From positions 12,899,001 to 12,963,000 of the forward strand of contig JAZBRS010000013.1 in NCBI GenBank assembly GCA_037176725.1: a stretch of 64,000 nucleotides of DNA, given 5' to 3'. This stretch comes from Posidonia oceanica (Eukaryota; Streptophyta; Magnoliopsida; Alismatales; Posidoniaceae). Under the pieces are notes generated by a model. It saw nothing but the letters and a program-made list of their open reading frames with translations. It ran no database searches and was not told the origin of the DNA. A program made the translations under genes and the position numbers. Numbering within the stretch: the first letter of the stretch is position 1; each line of letters begins with the position of its first letter. This document shows positions 34,901 to 49,900 of the stretch, in pieces.

Positions 34901-37900
34901 AAAGGAAAACTATTATAACGTAGGAGACAAAATAGGAAGATTTTAATTTCAAGGGTAAATTACAATTTACTTCCTTCAACTATTCGTATTTTTCAATTTG
35001 ATACCTTAAACATTTTTTCGTTATAACTTGCCCTCCTCAACTACCTCCGTTAAACAACAAGACCCCTTCCTTCCGTTAGATTGGAAGGATTACAGTAATT
35101 TTTTTTTTGACAAATTTAACTTTCTTCCTGTCTTCTTTCATTTATCTCCTTCAACTATTCGAGTTTTTCAACTAAATACCTTAAACTTTTTTCATTACAA
35201 CTTACCTCCCTTAACTACTACTGTTAAATAATAAAACCCTTCCCTCAGGTTTAAAGGATCACGTGACCTTAATTTTTTTTCCCGACAAATTTACCCTTCT
35301 TTTCCATCTTTTTCTCGATCTTCTTCTATTTTTTTACATCATAAACGCAAAACCCAACTTCACCACCAAAATTTTCTCCTTTCACCTTCTTTCCCAAACA
35401 TTTTTTTCTCTTTTTTCTTTATAAACCGATGATCTTGAGCTTCATTAACACCACATGAAGATTTTGAACTTCTTCCCGGTCATCATCAAGCATATTTTAA
35501 CCGAAGGTCTCAACTCGCTTAAATTGAGACAAGGATTATTTGTAATTGAGGGTAAAATACTTAGAAAAAGCACAAATTTAACAACATTTACCTGAAAAGA
35601 CAGTTTATTGTAATTTACCATAATTGAAGGGGGCAAATTGTAAAAAAATTGGAAAACTCAAATAGTTTAAGGAGGAAAACTGTAATTTAACCCTAAAATG
35701 ATAAATTACAAAGCATAAAACGATCAAACCATGTAAAAATTTAACATCGTTCACCTAAAAAAGAGGATTATTGTAATTTACCATAATTGAGAGGGATAAA
35801 TTGTAACAAAAAAAGTTTAAGGTACCAAACTGAAAAACACGAATAGTTGAGGAAAGTAAACTGTAATTTACCCTAATTTCAAATCTCAAATTAAGATGGA
35901 CCAATCAAGGAGGGTTGCCAAAAAATCCAATCTTTCCTCACATAGAAGGAAAACAAAATACCACTAATTTAATAATACTAATTAGAAAATAATTTTAATG
36001 CTACTAAACCTTTATACAAAAGTTACGTTCATATGTAGATAAGACGATCAACTTCAAACATAGCGTTCAACACATGTAATTTCTAAATTTTTTGGTCTAA
36101 ACAGCATTTTGAATAAAAAATTATTAACATAAAGCACTAGATTACAAAGTTGTGATGAAAAAACTAATACAAATAACTACTATGCATACTTCAATTTTCC
36201 AAAACTAAATAAGCCACGAGCAATATGAAGATTGATGCTACAATAAATAAATGTGAAACTCACATGGAAAAATCATTAAATCTCATTCAACTTGTTCTTT
36301 TATGGCATCTACCATAAAAGATTGTTACAGAAAATAATGTTAATGCATTATCAACTAAGAGTTACAAGTGTATATATATAGTGAGAGAAATATGGTTACA
36401 TGGATATCCAATAACCCGTATAACTACTAATAACCTAATGCCTCACTTAACACTCTCCCTTAAACTGAAACATATATATTTGTCATGCCCAGTTTATTAC
36501 AAAGAAACTTAAAAACACCTAAAGCTAAACCCTTGGTGAAAATACATGGAATTGAGATAATCCCTTTCATAATTGTCTCTCATATAATGACAGTCAATTT
36601 CAATATGTTTTGTCCTCTCATAGAAAACAAGATTATTAGCAATGAATAGACATAGGAGTTTGCACTGATACACATAACTCTGTGGTCCTAGACAAAGGCA
36701 ACACAACCAAACACTTTAGGTGAAAGGGCAAACAACTCCTGATTGGGACATAATCATCTAAGAAGAATCTCCCCCCAAGAGGAGTAGAAGGCACACGATT
36801 ACTCAAGCACAAATACTTAGGAACTTGCTTTTCAACCATAATGGTACGTGTCACATCTAAAATGTAGCGATGCTTGCGTTCAACTACACCATTTTGTTGA
36901 AAAATATGTGCACATAAGGCTTGATGCAAGATTCCCTTAGAGACACAGTAGCCTTGAAGATTGGTTTGTAAAAATTCTAATGCATCGTGAGTACGAAAAA
37001 CCATAGAATAAAAAATTAATTCATAATTTCGACAATTTTTTTTTTAATAACATTAAACACATGTTGTCTATCTTTCAAGAGGTACACCCAAAACACACGA
37101 GAGAAGTCATCAACAAAAACAATGTACTAAACAGACAAATCACAAGTAGGTCCCAAAATATCACAATGAACTAGATCGAAAGGATTCTGACTCGAAGTTA
37201 AAGACTGACGCCTATAGGTAACACGATGATACTTACTCAACTGACACGACTTACAAACAAATGACTCTAAAGATACCTATGGAACAGCATGCTGAAGGCG
37301 ACGAAGAGACGAATACCCTAAACGACAATACCATAACAAGGAAGAGTTCACCGTCTAAGCAGTAGTAGCAAGTCCTCATGGAATATCATCGCGAACTAGC
37401 ACATACACACCATGGCCTTGCTCACGGCCCAAGCCAATCCTCCTCCTCGTCTGCAGATCCTGAAAAGTACAATGAAAATAGTAGAAAGTAACAAAACAAT
37501 ACAACTGTTTGGTGATTGCACTTATGGAAAGTAAATTTACTAGGAAATTAGGAACAAAAAAGACTTTTTCAATAGTAGTTTGAGAAGAAGCATGAACTGC
37601 TCCTTCGCCAGCTACTGGGCAACTCCGACCATCAGTTATGGAAACAAAATTGATGTCTAATAACTCGAAAAGACAGGTGAAAAGATCTCAAGTACCTATC
37701 ATGTAGGAGGAGACTCCCGAGTCTATAATCCAATTACTGTCCCAAAAAGCAAACAAAGCATGTGTACCAGAAGTAGTGACATGGGAGGCAGTCGCAGTGA
37801 ACTGAGTGGCTCGCATCTGAAGGAACCGTTCATACTCGACCTGGGAAATCTAAAGCAAGTGATTCCGATGATGCAAGATGTGCCAAAGGAGATCGTCCAA

Positions 37901-40900
37901 ACTTGTCCCAGCATCAGTCAGCAGTGTGGTTGCTACGACCACAATGGTCACACTTGCGACCATCACGACCACGTCCACGTCTTGATCTGAAACAGCAGAG
38001 GAAACCGAAGAACCAGTAGAGACACGTAGAACTTGTGAGAAAGTCGACTGGAGTGTGGGAACAAAGTCAACACCATGTATCTGTCCTCTAATCTGACTTG
38101 CAAGATAAGGCTATAGGCCGGCTAAGAAAATCGCCACTGCTAACTCCTCTCTATACTCCATCTTGGAAAGATCTGCGATAAAAGGCCAATACACCTCCAA
38201 CTCATCTAACAGAGATCTCAAAGTACTGTAAAAATCCTATACGAAATAGTCCCCCTGCTTGTGTATGAATAACTGCTCATAGATCTCACAAACTCTGGCA
38301 ATATTCTTCTCATTTCCATTTGTGCTGCGAAGAGTTTCCCAAATCTTCTTGGCAGGCTTTAACAACATAACCGAGCAAGCAATGCTTTCATCCATACTAT
38401 TCACCATCCAGGAGATAACTGCATAGTCATCAGCAAACCAATCCTCATAAGCAGCATCCTTAACATCAGGTGGAGGATGTGTGATGTGTCGTATTTTTCG
38501 ATGGCCGCCAGGGAATGTCTCGAAAGCTTGAGACCATAAATAGGTAATTCTTGATTGATGTAGCAACAAGGCCTTTGAGCAATGAGTCACGAGAAGATGC
38601 CATGGATAAGAGCTGGACAAGTCTTATTTTTTTAGAAAAACACTGACTTTGGGGTAGGAAAGGCCAATGTAGACTAGGAATGGCCTCAAAAACACTGAAA
38701 CTTAGGACATATACTTGTTGCCCTAGAAGAGATCTGAATTTACATATCTACTAGCAGCCACTTGAACATGGACAACCAATAGTGGCTGCAAAAACCATTA
38801 GATGCCCCAAAACTTGCGTCGTAACCGCGGAATCAGGTCATCCGACAGTAGAGGAGGGACGGGAGGGGCCGAAGGAAGCCCCTAAAGTGCTGTCCGGCGA
38901 CCGAAGGGTTGTTGGACGGCGGAAAAGGGAAAAACAGGGGCCACCGGCGGCGGCTGGGATTGACGACGACGACTGGCTGGAATCCGACGGACAGTGGCCT
39001 AAGGGCGTCAAAGGTGGTGGCATAGGGTTTCCTGTGTTGGCTAGGGTTGTTAAGAAGACTCTGGTACCATGTTATGTTGAAAGAAGAGAGATTATTGTCA
39101 TTAGAAAGGAGTATTACATATATATGGTGGGTTATAAGAGATAGAATCCATATAACATATAAGATCCATTAACCCACTAACACACTAAATATAACTCTAA
39201 CAATATATATATAGGTATTAATAGAAATATGGTTATATGGACATCCAATAACCCATATAACTACTAATAACCTATTATCTCACTTAACAAAGATCATACG
39301 AGAAGTTGATGTTCCCCCATAAAAAAGGGAAAACTGCTATAACATAGGAAACAAAAGTGGAAAATTTTAATTTCAAATCCAAAATTAAAATGGACGCCAA
39401 TCAAGGAAGTTGCCAAAAAATCTAGCCACCCACTCCACATAGAGGGAAAACAAAAACAATTAAATCATCTAAAACCACCATCCTACAAAATAATGGTTTT
39501 ATTGATAACCATAAGATCAAAAATTAAGAACATATTTGATTCATGTTACCTCAAACATCCCTTAGATAATGCTTCATCCTTTCCATCAATCTTAATCATC
39601 AAAATGGATTAAAATCACAAACCAAATCAAATTACCAATAGTAATTTTATTTCAAATTTGAAATCCAAAGATGAAATTAACCACCAACACCCCACCACTC
39701 TCTCTTTCACCCCACGACTCTCTCCCTCTCTCTCTTTCACTCGCTCCTCTCTCTCCCCCTCTCTCTTTCTCACCCCTCGATTCTCTCTCACCCATGACTT
39801 TCACTTCCTCTCTCTCCTCCATTCGCTCTTCTCTCTCTCTCCTCTCTCCTCTCTCCTCTCTCTTTCTCTTATTTGCTCCTATGTCTTTCTCTCCTCCCAT
39901 CTCTCTCTCTCATTTTAGAGAAGACCAATGAAGGTCGACAATGGCACAACAAGGAGGACGACGACAGCAATGCAAGCAAGAGTTAATTGACAGTACAAAA
40001 GTTGATCAATGGTAGCAATGCAACAAGGAGGTCAGCGGCGACACTGCAAGGAGGTGGACGTGAGGGATCATTAGCTTAAGAAGTTGTAATCTTTCCTTTT
40101 TGTTCATCATTCTTCCAACGTTTTAAGAGAATCTCTCTCTTTTTTTACTTTGCCAAGTCCCGACATTAATTTTTTTGCGTTTAATGAAATGCCTAAGCAA
40201 GAGTCGATGAGTATTGCTAAATAAGGAACATATTGATTATGTGTTCTTTTATAAAAACACATCTTTTTTATTGCATATGTATATTATTCATGTAGATGAA
40301 TATGATCATGTAAAAAAAACAAGGGTAGTTCCAATCACCAAATTTCAATGGTAATATTTGACACTATTGCTAAAAATACACGAAAACAATAGGTTCTCTC
40401 TTTTTCCCTCAATTTTTCCAATCCAACGTCTCCTTTGAAATTACCTTTGTTGTTTTGGGACACTTTGTAACATCGCCAAAGCCTCCAATAAGATGCTCCT
40501 TTAGTCTCTTGATTCCACCTTTTGATACATGAGCACGAAGCAAGCTTGGACGATGTTCTTATCACTAATAACCGACCACCAACTATACTTCCATCCAAGA
40601 TCATCGGATTTAGCACGTCTTGCTAGATCGTGTACTAAAATAGGATCAACAGAGGAATGAATAGTCCATCCTTGATCTTCATGTTGGCCTACTACCTCTT
40701 ATGGTTGTGTCACCAAAACTTCTTCTTGAGATTGTGACATCCTATCATAAATTAATAACAAACAAGTAAACGACAATTATGTAAAAACTAAAAAGTAATC
40801 TAAAAAATGATGTAAAATCTAAAAATGCATAAAATGATTACAAAAATCAGCATTTAAAATCCAGTAATATTAAAAAAAAAACTGAAATTGCCGTATAATT

Positions 40901-43900
40901 TGGTTTAAGTGAAAAAATAAATAAAAACATGAACAATATATATGGGAAGATTAAATCCAAGATAAATAAGAAAAGAGAAGATGCGAAGAACATGAATGAA
41001 GCTTACCTTATAGATAGGAAGAGAGAAGGAGATGTGAAATCGTCGGAAAACACGTCGGAGAAGACACTAGACTGGCAAGAAGAGGCCGTCAGACTGATTG
41101 AACACCGCCAGAGGAGAGGAACACGCCGAAGAAGTCTCTCAGTAGCAACCGTCGTCTTTACAATGGGAAGGGGACTGCAGAATCCACTTAAAAACACGTG
41201 ATCCCTGCTAGATCCGATATCAGATCCGGCAAGGATCCACTTTAAAAAAAAACCTGGGCGTCTAAACGCCCAACCCCTTACAAACATCTAGGCGACTCGG
41301 CACCCACCTAAATAAGTACACTAATGCTACCATCATCTATACACGTTATAGAAAAAACAGACATTAGTATCACTATTTATAAATTAGTATTACTATTTTA
41401 CATAATTATTAGTCATACATCATTATTAGAAGAATTATACATCATTACTATTATTTATAAATCGACAACAGTATTAGTATTACTATTTTGCAAAGTTTAA
41501 TAGTATATTTTAGTTTTAAAATTACCACGAACAATAATACTAAACATACAAAAACAAAACCACTAATATTAATGCTAAAAAAAACATGAAAATAACACTA
41601 ATACTAAATATGCATAAAAACATATAAGTAATGCCTAATCTACAACTACATAAAAACATAGTACTAACACGTCTTTTAAACAAAAGAGTATTACTAAATC
41701 TGAAATGCAATAAAAAACATCTCAAAACTCCATAATGGTGATGATGTTTTCTTACCGTATGAGACAAAATCTAACATAGAAGTTATCTTAGGTGTCACAG
41801 TAATGGGTGGGGTGTAAAGGGGGGCAATGTTACCATGCAAAGATATTTAAAATTAAAACTGAAAAAGAGTAATTACAGGAGTTGTGAAGTTACCATGGGG
41901 ACCGATTACATATGATTATTCTATTGGTATATTATTGGAGGGAAAATTCCCTCCAAAAAAAACCACCTATCTAAAAATAGTGGTATTATTTGCATCCACA
42001 TACACACAAACACACACATTTGTTCTAGGATTAGGGTATTTGTCTCGGAACATGCAATAGAAACCATTCCTATACATAGACACACATACACACATTTGTT
42101 CTAGGATTAGGGTATTTGTCTTGGACCTTGCATATGTAGGACATTCAAACACTTTGTAAAACTGAAAGTCAAACATATCTACCAGGCCAAACTTTTTGTG
42201 AAACCTTGTCATCAATAACTATGCATTAAATATGCTAATGAAGTAGGCATGGTTGTTAAATATAATAAATCATGTAAATATGGTACCAAATCCACACATC
42301 TCACTCACCCAACTGAAGATTGAGTCTCCTCTCCAACACATCGATTTTTAAGAACTTTTCAACTTTGCACTTTCTAATCATACATAACCTTCGTGGTTAG
42401 TCACCACATTGTGCAGTGTTAAATATATAAATGATGCACTTAACAACATAAATTGGGTTTGGTTCTGTGGTTAATAGTGGTATCCACTGTCTATACCCAA
42501 AACATTATGCATTAAACTCTCTCCAAGCAAAGGCGGAATTACACTCCACCTTGATTTGAAATTTTTATAAAATACCTTGTAAATTATTGTGTATTTTACT
42601 CCTTTTTTACTATTCCATCCCACCTCAACGCATGTGCCCAACACCCACACCATCAACAGAGTTGCCTTCCCACCTTGCTGTTTCCAGTCCACGAAATCAA
42701 AATCTTTATCTAAGGTCGGTCTCCTGAATGGTCAGAGTGGCTCCAACTTCATTTGAGAACCTTGTGAGCAGCAGTCCGTTTACATCTTGTTTGTTTTTAT
42801 TGGGTTCTTATCCATCTTGTAGTCAGAGATTGAAGATAATGTTAAATATCACCCATGTCCACAAATATGTTTTAGTTAATAATAAGAAACAATACTATTA
42901 GTTATAAAATTGAAATTACATATTAATTTATGCTATTTATTATAATAAGAAACTAAGAATCATATAACTTTTTGTTTTAACATGTCATTTTTTTAGGATT
43001 AACTACGTACTCTATAGATTACCTGAAATCCAATACTAATCTATTCTATCAAAGGAAGTGGACAACTGATTGACTGAAGCGACATTTGTCCCAAAATTTT
43101 CATGTTTATTTATGTATATTTTTTCATATATGTTTTACTAAAGATACGATAAAGAATATTATGATCATTTTAGCAAATCATTCCCACATCCAAGAAAAGT
43201 TACGTAGTAACTAATCTATCCCATTTCCACCCATGTTCACCCCCTCTCTCTCTTTCTTCTTTTTCTCCCATTTGTTTTTAAAATTTAAAATCTATTTCCA
43301 CCCATGTTCTCTCTCTCTCTCCCTTCCTTCTTTTTCTCCCATTTATTTTTAAATTACAAAACCTATTATTCTATATTTTTAAATTTTATTTTAAATCACA
43401 TGCAGTATTGCAAGTGCTTTTTACTAGTTTCTTATAAGAAAACCCATGGGTTCATCTAGATTGAATATATTATCAAAATATGTAGTTAATAAATATTGCT
43501 AAGGGAGGATTTGTGCACCTAGAGATTGCTAGAAATGATTTGGAGCAAATTCAGTTCCTGTTGACCTTCCAAAGACCAAATCAAGGTGTTTGCGGGAGGA
43601 AACAACTTGACAAGAAACCAATTCTCTTGCTTTCCCAAGTATGTGTAAGCAACATGGAATTCATTTCCCTACCAATCCGTTGAGATTTCACTAGAATACA
43701 TCCTATCTTGATATGCTCAGTTACATTGAGTTCTTTCTTATAAATTAATGATTTTTACATAATTTATATTTCTTTAATGCATAATGATTTTAGAAAATTT
43801 ATTGTCTAATAATTATGTATAATAATATTTGTTTTGTATTTATATTTGCATGATAATATTTTATTAATTTATTTAAGAATATATAATGATTATAATAGAC

Positions 43901-46900
43901 CTTTTTTTATAATACATTAATGTATGGTAATATCATATTATAATAGACTTTTTTTTATCAAACATTAATGTATAGTAATATCATATTATTTTATTTTATT
44001 TAAAATATATAAAGATTTTAATTAACTTTATCAAATAATGGTGTCTTATTTTATTTATTTAATAATATATAATTATTTCAGTAAATCTTATTGTCAAATA
44101 ATGGTGTACAATGGAATAATATTTTATTATTTAATAATATTTAATTATTTTAGTAATCTTTATTATTAAATAATCATATGCTATAACATTTATATTATTT
44201 ATATAGTAGTTATAATATTTTCAGTAAACCTTGTTATCAAATAATGTTTATGATAATACTATATTTTATTTATTAATAATCAAAAAAATGGTGCATTATA
44301 ATTTTTATTTTTTATTCAATAATTATATTATTTTTAATAAACTTTATTATCAAATAATGGTACATTAAAAATATTTATTTACAAATATATATGATCTTTA
44401 ATTTCACACACATTTGAAACTCACTTTCTTATAATTTCCATGACATGCACAAATATCTGAAAAATAGTCAATGGGAAATCAATTCCTACTTTCTGAGAAA
44501 ACTCAATTCTTCTCAATTTCCTTTGACTTCATTTTCCAAATCCAATCAGCGCACAAAGAGGCCCTAAGTATTTCTATTTGGGTAAGATTTCTATTGAACT
44601 AGAATAATAAGGCATCATATCAATTTTCTTGGAATAAGATTGTTAAAAAATTTATTTAACCATCACTAGGATTTTTACTAATCTTTCTATAATTATTAAA
44701 TGCATATACCAAAGCCAAAATAAGCATGTATGTTGGTTGCATGTCTCATTTTTTTTTTTATACAACTTTTAGAATGTAAATTTAATACCTTCTTTATCTA
44801 GCTTAGATTCTACAATTTATTCTTATTTCATAATTTTTTAGATTTATTTTGACATTTGAATGAAGTATGCAATTTTGATGACTGAAATTTATCTAATACT
44901 AAACCTTTGGAGCTTTAAATGGAATAATGAATGTCAAATTGCAATAAAACTTTTTAATTACATATAACTTATCATGAACTAATTTAACCTATATAATTAA
45001 TTGAAAATGTTGGTATTAAGGAAAGAATGATTCGTATTATTGATAATCACGTATATCACGTATATGTATAGGGTTTACCTTTTATATGGATATCCATATA
45101 ACATATTACCCATATTAGAGATAACCATAACTCTAATAACATTTTGCTACCACTCCCCCTCAAGCTGGAGCATAGATATTAATTATGCCCAGTTTATTAC
45201 ATAAAGACTCAAAAACCCCAACACTCAACCCCTTGATGAAGATATCGACTAACTACTCTACTGAATGAGTATATAGGATGTAAATGACTCCTTTCATTAC
45301 CATGCCACGTACATAATGACAGTCCATCTCAATATACTTAATGTATTCGTAGAGAGTAAGATTATTTACAATAAAGATCGCTGCCTTATTATCACAATGC
45401 ATAGCCATGGGTGTCACTACAGGAAAGCCAAGCTTTGACAAGAAGGACCTAAGCCATTGTAAGGTGTCCAAGCTAGGGATACACATGGTTTGATCAAAAT
45501 TGGTTAACCGAACCGAACCATTTTTATGATTTGATTTGATTTAAATTTGGTTCTTGGTTCTTGATTCTGGATATGATTAACCGAACCAAACTGAGAATCA
45601 ATCCATGTATTAATATATTATATATATATAAATATTTTACATCTCCATCTTTCATCTACTATTGGATTAAATGGGTTTAAATCTCCACCATTCATTTTTA
45701 TTCAAAGTAATATAAAAACACTTTTTATTTCATCCTCAAAACCCTAAGTCCCTAACTTCCCAACCCATTTCCCAAATCGAGTGGTGGCAAAGAACTGAGA
45801 ACCAACACCGCTCAATGCTCCACTCTTCCAACATGTCGTCGTGTGCTTCACTCCTCCAACATGTCATCGGTGCTCCACTCCTCCAACGTGTCGTCATGCT
45901 CCACTCCTCCCGCTGCTCGATGCCGTCGATGCTCCACTCCTCCAACGTGCCGTCGTGATCCACTCCTCCAACGTCCAGGCTTTCTTTTGATTGTTTGTTC
46001 TCTGTTGTAGATCTGTTCTTCTAGGGACTAGGATGTTCGGATAATGCTTGGCATTTGGGTTGTTCTTGATTTTGATGTAAATCGTGTTTATGAATTGGTG
46101 TGCTTTGAGGTGATAAAGATCCCACCTTTGGGTCTTCTTTAGTCTGTGATATGTTTTATCCATGTTTTTTAGAAGCAGCATGCATAATATTCGACCTTCA
46201 TGGTTGCAAATAATAATCTTAATTGCAAATCTCACTAATTATTTTTTAATAATATTGTTGAATCATATTTTAATAGATATTTAAATTGAAAACCAAGAAC
46301 CGAACCGACCGTGTAATATCCAAGCCTGTCTAAAACTAACGGGTATATTTAGCACGAGTATTTAGAGTGCATTGCTGGCACAAATTTGTCAACGCGAATT
46401 ACTGACGAACTTTGGTAGTGCGGATTACCGACACGGAATGTAGACGCGGTCCATTAGTTCGGAGTACAGAAACTATCATATTAGATTTGGGAAATTATTC
46501 CCGTGTGTATGTGTTTTTGATAAATTGGAGTTTCATTGCTTGTAATTGTAATTATATTCTTTAAGTAATCATAATAGACTTATGTTTGTTTCCTTCTGTT
46601 GTGTTTGTAGTTTCTTGGCTCTCTGTAACACGTGGTATTTTGGCATATTGTAGTCTGTATATGTGTGCGACCATGAGATGGAAAATAACGCCAAGAGTGC
46701 ACAATACCCTGCGTGATTTTCCCGCCGCCACGCCATACCCTACACACCATGCATGCAACCATGTCCTGCAAGACGGCACCCATGTCTTCCGACGATGTAT
46801 CGACCGTGGGTGCCGATTTAAGGAGGGTTTGGGTGATGAGCTAGAGGCAAGAGAAGAGCCTATGCCAGAGGAAAACGAGAGTAAGGGTGAGCATGTGAGC

Positions 46901-49900
46901 GAGAGTTATGTACGCGAACAGAGAGATGGAGAGAAAAGGTTGCAGTAGCCGAAGAAAGGGGAGAGAGAAGTATGTGTTCTACTTCGCTTCTTTTCCTCTC
47001 AATTTCGTATAAATTCATTGAAAACGTGTTGAATAGCTAGTTCTTAACGTGTGGTAGAGATTTTGTAATTTTATGGAATTTTTAGAGGATTTTACCATGA
47101 TTTTTAGTTGACATAAACACTGTATGGCAGTTTGAGCCCTTTACCTTTGGATTTTCATATCTCGAGCTACGTAAGTCGGATTCTTGTGATTTTTGTCTCA
47201 AATGATAGATTACTTCGAACTCTTTGATTTGGTATATTTTGCGAAATTTTTCGTGACTTATGTTGAGACCGGTTCAAACAGGCGATTTCCGATGATGTCT
47301 GCATTCTAATTTCCTGATTTGATTTCCTACTCTGAGTTGAGGGTCTAGCGCACGCGCAAGGCGCCAGCAGACGCCTCTAGCACGCCCAGTCGGCGCTGCC
47401 TGCATCTGGCAGTGGCCAGGCTGGGTCCAGCACATGTGTTTTGTCTGTTGGAAGGCTTAAAAATGGTGTTTTGATTTTACAAAAGGTTTTGAATAATAAA
47501 AATACTTTGAAAATGGCTTTGGAAAATATTTTTAAAAGAACTACATGAGTTTGCAAAAATTTTGGAAAATGATTTTCCGTAGTTTTGAGTTGTGCGCTGG
47601 CAGAGTTAGGGGTTCGAGTCCCGAGGATGACCCGTGATCCGAGGTTAGAGTCCCCAAGTGACTCCAACGTGTTACTGTACTGTTAGGATTAGGGATTTGA
47701 GTGCCCAAGGTGACCTGTAGTTCGGGATTAAAGTCCCCATGTGACACCAATACTTAGGACACCGAGAGGGTGAACCATGTGCGTTGTTGTCTAAAAAGGA
47801 CTTTGAGGGTTCGTAGCACACGGATCCGAGATGGAGAGCTCCTACACAGGATAGTTCTACCGCAGCCAGTGCAGTACGGATTTCGGGGTTAAGAATCCCT
47901 GACGACTATTTATGGCTAGATCGGTTGCCTATGGCTAAGGTGACTCGACAAGTTTTGATGCAGTGTGCGTGTGTTGTGGCTTTTTGACGATTTTAGCCGT
48001 GGATTGGCTTTCTGATGATGCATAAAGTGATTTTCAAAATACACGTGTTTCAAAGAGAGTAAAGATTATGTTTTGAAATGCATGTTTAAAGAAAGATTCC
48101 TTAGATAACCGCTGTTGTGCTTTGCAAGGTTTTTAGTGTTTTCTTTGGTTTGATTTTTGGTAAGCACGTACTAGATGGCAATGAATGTCATTCATGCATG
48201 TTTACTCTGTGATTTTGTTTGTATGTGTAATTAAGGTATTGCAATCCATTCTGATGCATATAGTTGGAACCACATAGCCACACACTACAGGTTCTGGGTA
48301 GTGTAGATTTGTTCTATTAAAAATTCCTGCATTATTGTCTAGTTAATTATATTATTAAGGGATTTGGGTAGTTAATGCTAGTTTGTGGCGCCAATGATGT
48401 TATAGAATGGTATCAGAGTTTAAGTTACACTAAGTACAACTTAAGATGTCCGACCTAGTGGCTCCTTAGGACTGCATAATGTAGATCATTTGCACCTGTA
48501 TTGTTTTCACTTTTGTATGTGATTTACGGTGAATGCAGAATGCCGTTCCGAAGTAGAGGCAAAGGGAAGGCACCAACATCGAAGCCTGAGGCTGGTGAAG
48601 GGAGCCGATGGCAGGAGATGCAAGCAGAAAATAGCATGATGCAGAGGTTCATGCAATGCTTCAGAAAAGAAAGCACTGACGGGGCCAAGAGCGATCCCTA
48701 ATTGAAGGAGCTGAGTCACCTACATGCTTCAACTTTCAATGGCAAGGACAAGCCTGAGGACTGTGAAGCCTGGCTGTTGAAGATGGAGAAGATTCTTGAG
48801 AATATGAAGTGTCCAGAGGAGAAATGGGTACAATTGACTTCCTTCTTGTTCGAAGGCGATGCTGAACAGTGGTGGAGGGCCACACAACGTCCAAACTCGG
48901 ACCTGCTGATGATCTCTTGGGAAGACTTCTAAGATGTCTTTTATGAAAAATACTTCCCTAACCACGAGAAGGATACACTGGATTGAGAGTTTAAAAACCT
49001 ACAGCAAGGGAGTAGGTGGCTGAATATAAGGCTAATTTCTCTCGTCTGGAGAGATTTGCACAGTCTTTTGATTTAAAGGAGCGTAGAGCCAAGAGGTTCG
49101 TGGAAGGCTTGAACCTGAGACTCAGGCTGAAGGTTATCGGCTATCAGTGCCGAACTTTACTGGATGCGGTGGTTCTGGCTGCTCGGTTTGAAGATGAATA
49201 TAAGCAGTACATCGAGAGCCGACTAAAAGGAGAAGGCAAGACGTTTGTCCCGCGACCTTCTACTTTTGAGATGCCGAGCTCTGCAAGTACCGAGAGCTCT
49301 GGGAGGAAGAGGAAAGCTAGCACAATCTCCCACGGGAGACGCAGCTTTGCCAAAGGGAGCAGTGCTGAATTTAGTCAAACAGGATCGAGTGGTGGCCCAC
49401 AGGGGGAGAGAGGTTGCTTCTTCTGTGGACAAACGAGACACATAAAGGCACAATGTCCTCATTAGGGAAATGGGGTATGCTACAACTGCGGAAAGATTAG
49501 ACATCAGCAGAAGAACTGCCCCGACCTTCCAAAGCAAGCTGGGGATACGCCACATCAGCCCACCAAAGAACACGTATTTACTATATCCGCTCCTATGTCG
49601 GACCCTCAAGGGAAGTTGTAGAAGGTAAGGAGCAGTAGCAAATTATGTATTGTATTCCTTACTCTCGATGTAGTTATGTGTATCCATTACTGTTCTCAAT
49701 AATAATGATGGTTTGTGGTTGTATGTGCTATTCCTAAGTTTTATTCTGGTAGCTGACCGAATGGCCAGGATGCTATTTGACTCAGAAAGTTTATTTTCTT
49801 TTATCTCAGAGTCTTTAGCAACAGAAATTGGAGACAGGTCAACCAAGTTAGCTTTTCACCTCAACGTGATAACTCCGTTGGGGGAACACAACCTGACATG

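Larger units (their letters stand above)
36323..39289 (-). mobile_element. Ty1/copia retrotransposon 2, internally deleted (3.0 kb)
   Basis: The target duplication AAGAT flanks both ends (36318-36322 and 39290-39294). The primer-binding site TGGTACCAGAGTC sits against the right LTR and a purine tract against the left. Remaining coding pieces, in order of transcription, are gag, protease, integrase, then directly the last part of RNase H. The reverse transcriptase and most of RNase H are missing at a junction near 36655. The left LTR is about 130 bp and the right about 220 bp, so one of them also changed length. It has the same orientation as the SVP-like gene. Confidence 0.92.
34547..39456 (+). 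repeat. Tandem duplication of about 0.5 kb, each copy split by a different transposon
   Basis: Copy 1 (34547-35971) and copy 2 (35972-39456) both start AATACTAATTAGAAAATAATTTT. Both share AAAGTTGTGATGAAAAAA, CTCACATGGAAAAAT, GGGTTGCCAAAAAATC-type and CACATAGA-GGAAAACAAAA segments in the same order. Copy 1 is interrupted by the MULE MITE and copy 2 by copia 2. Copy 2 also has an extra segment of about 120 bp near 36010-36140. Confidence 0.8.

Noticed and set aside
39652..39931. Long open frames on both strands, Ser/Leu-rich or Glu/Arg-rich
   Set aside because: They are produced by a CT microsatellite; both strands and several frames are open.
46586..46948. 120-codon open frame in the gypsy LTR, repeated at 53314-53619
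   Set aside because: It lies entirely inside the LTR and is present in both copies only because the LTR is duplicated; no domain was recognised.
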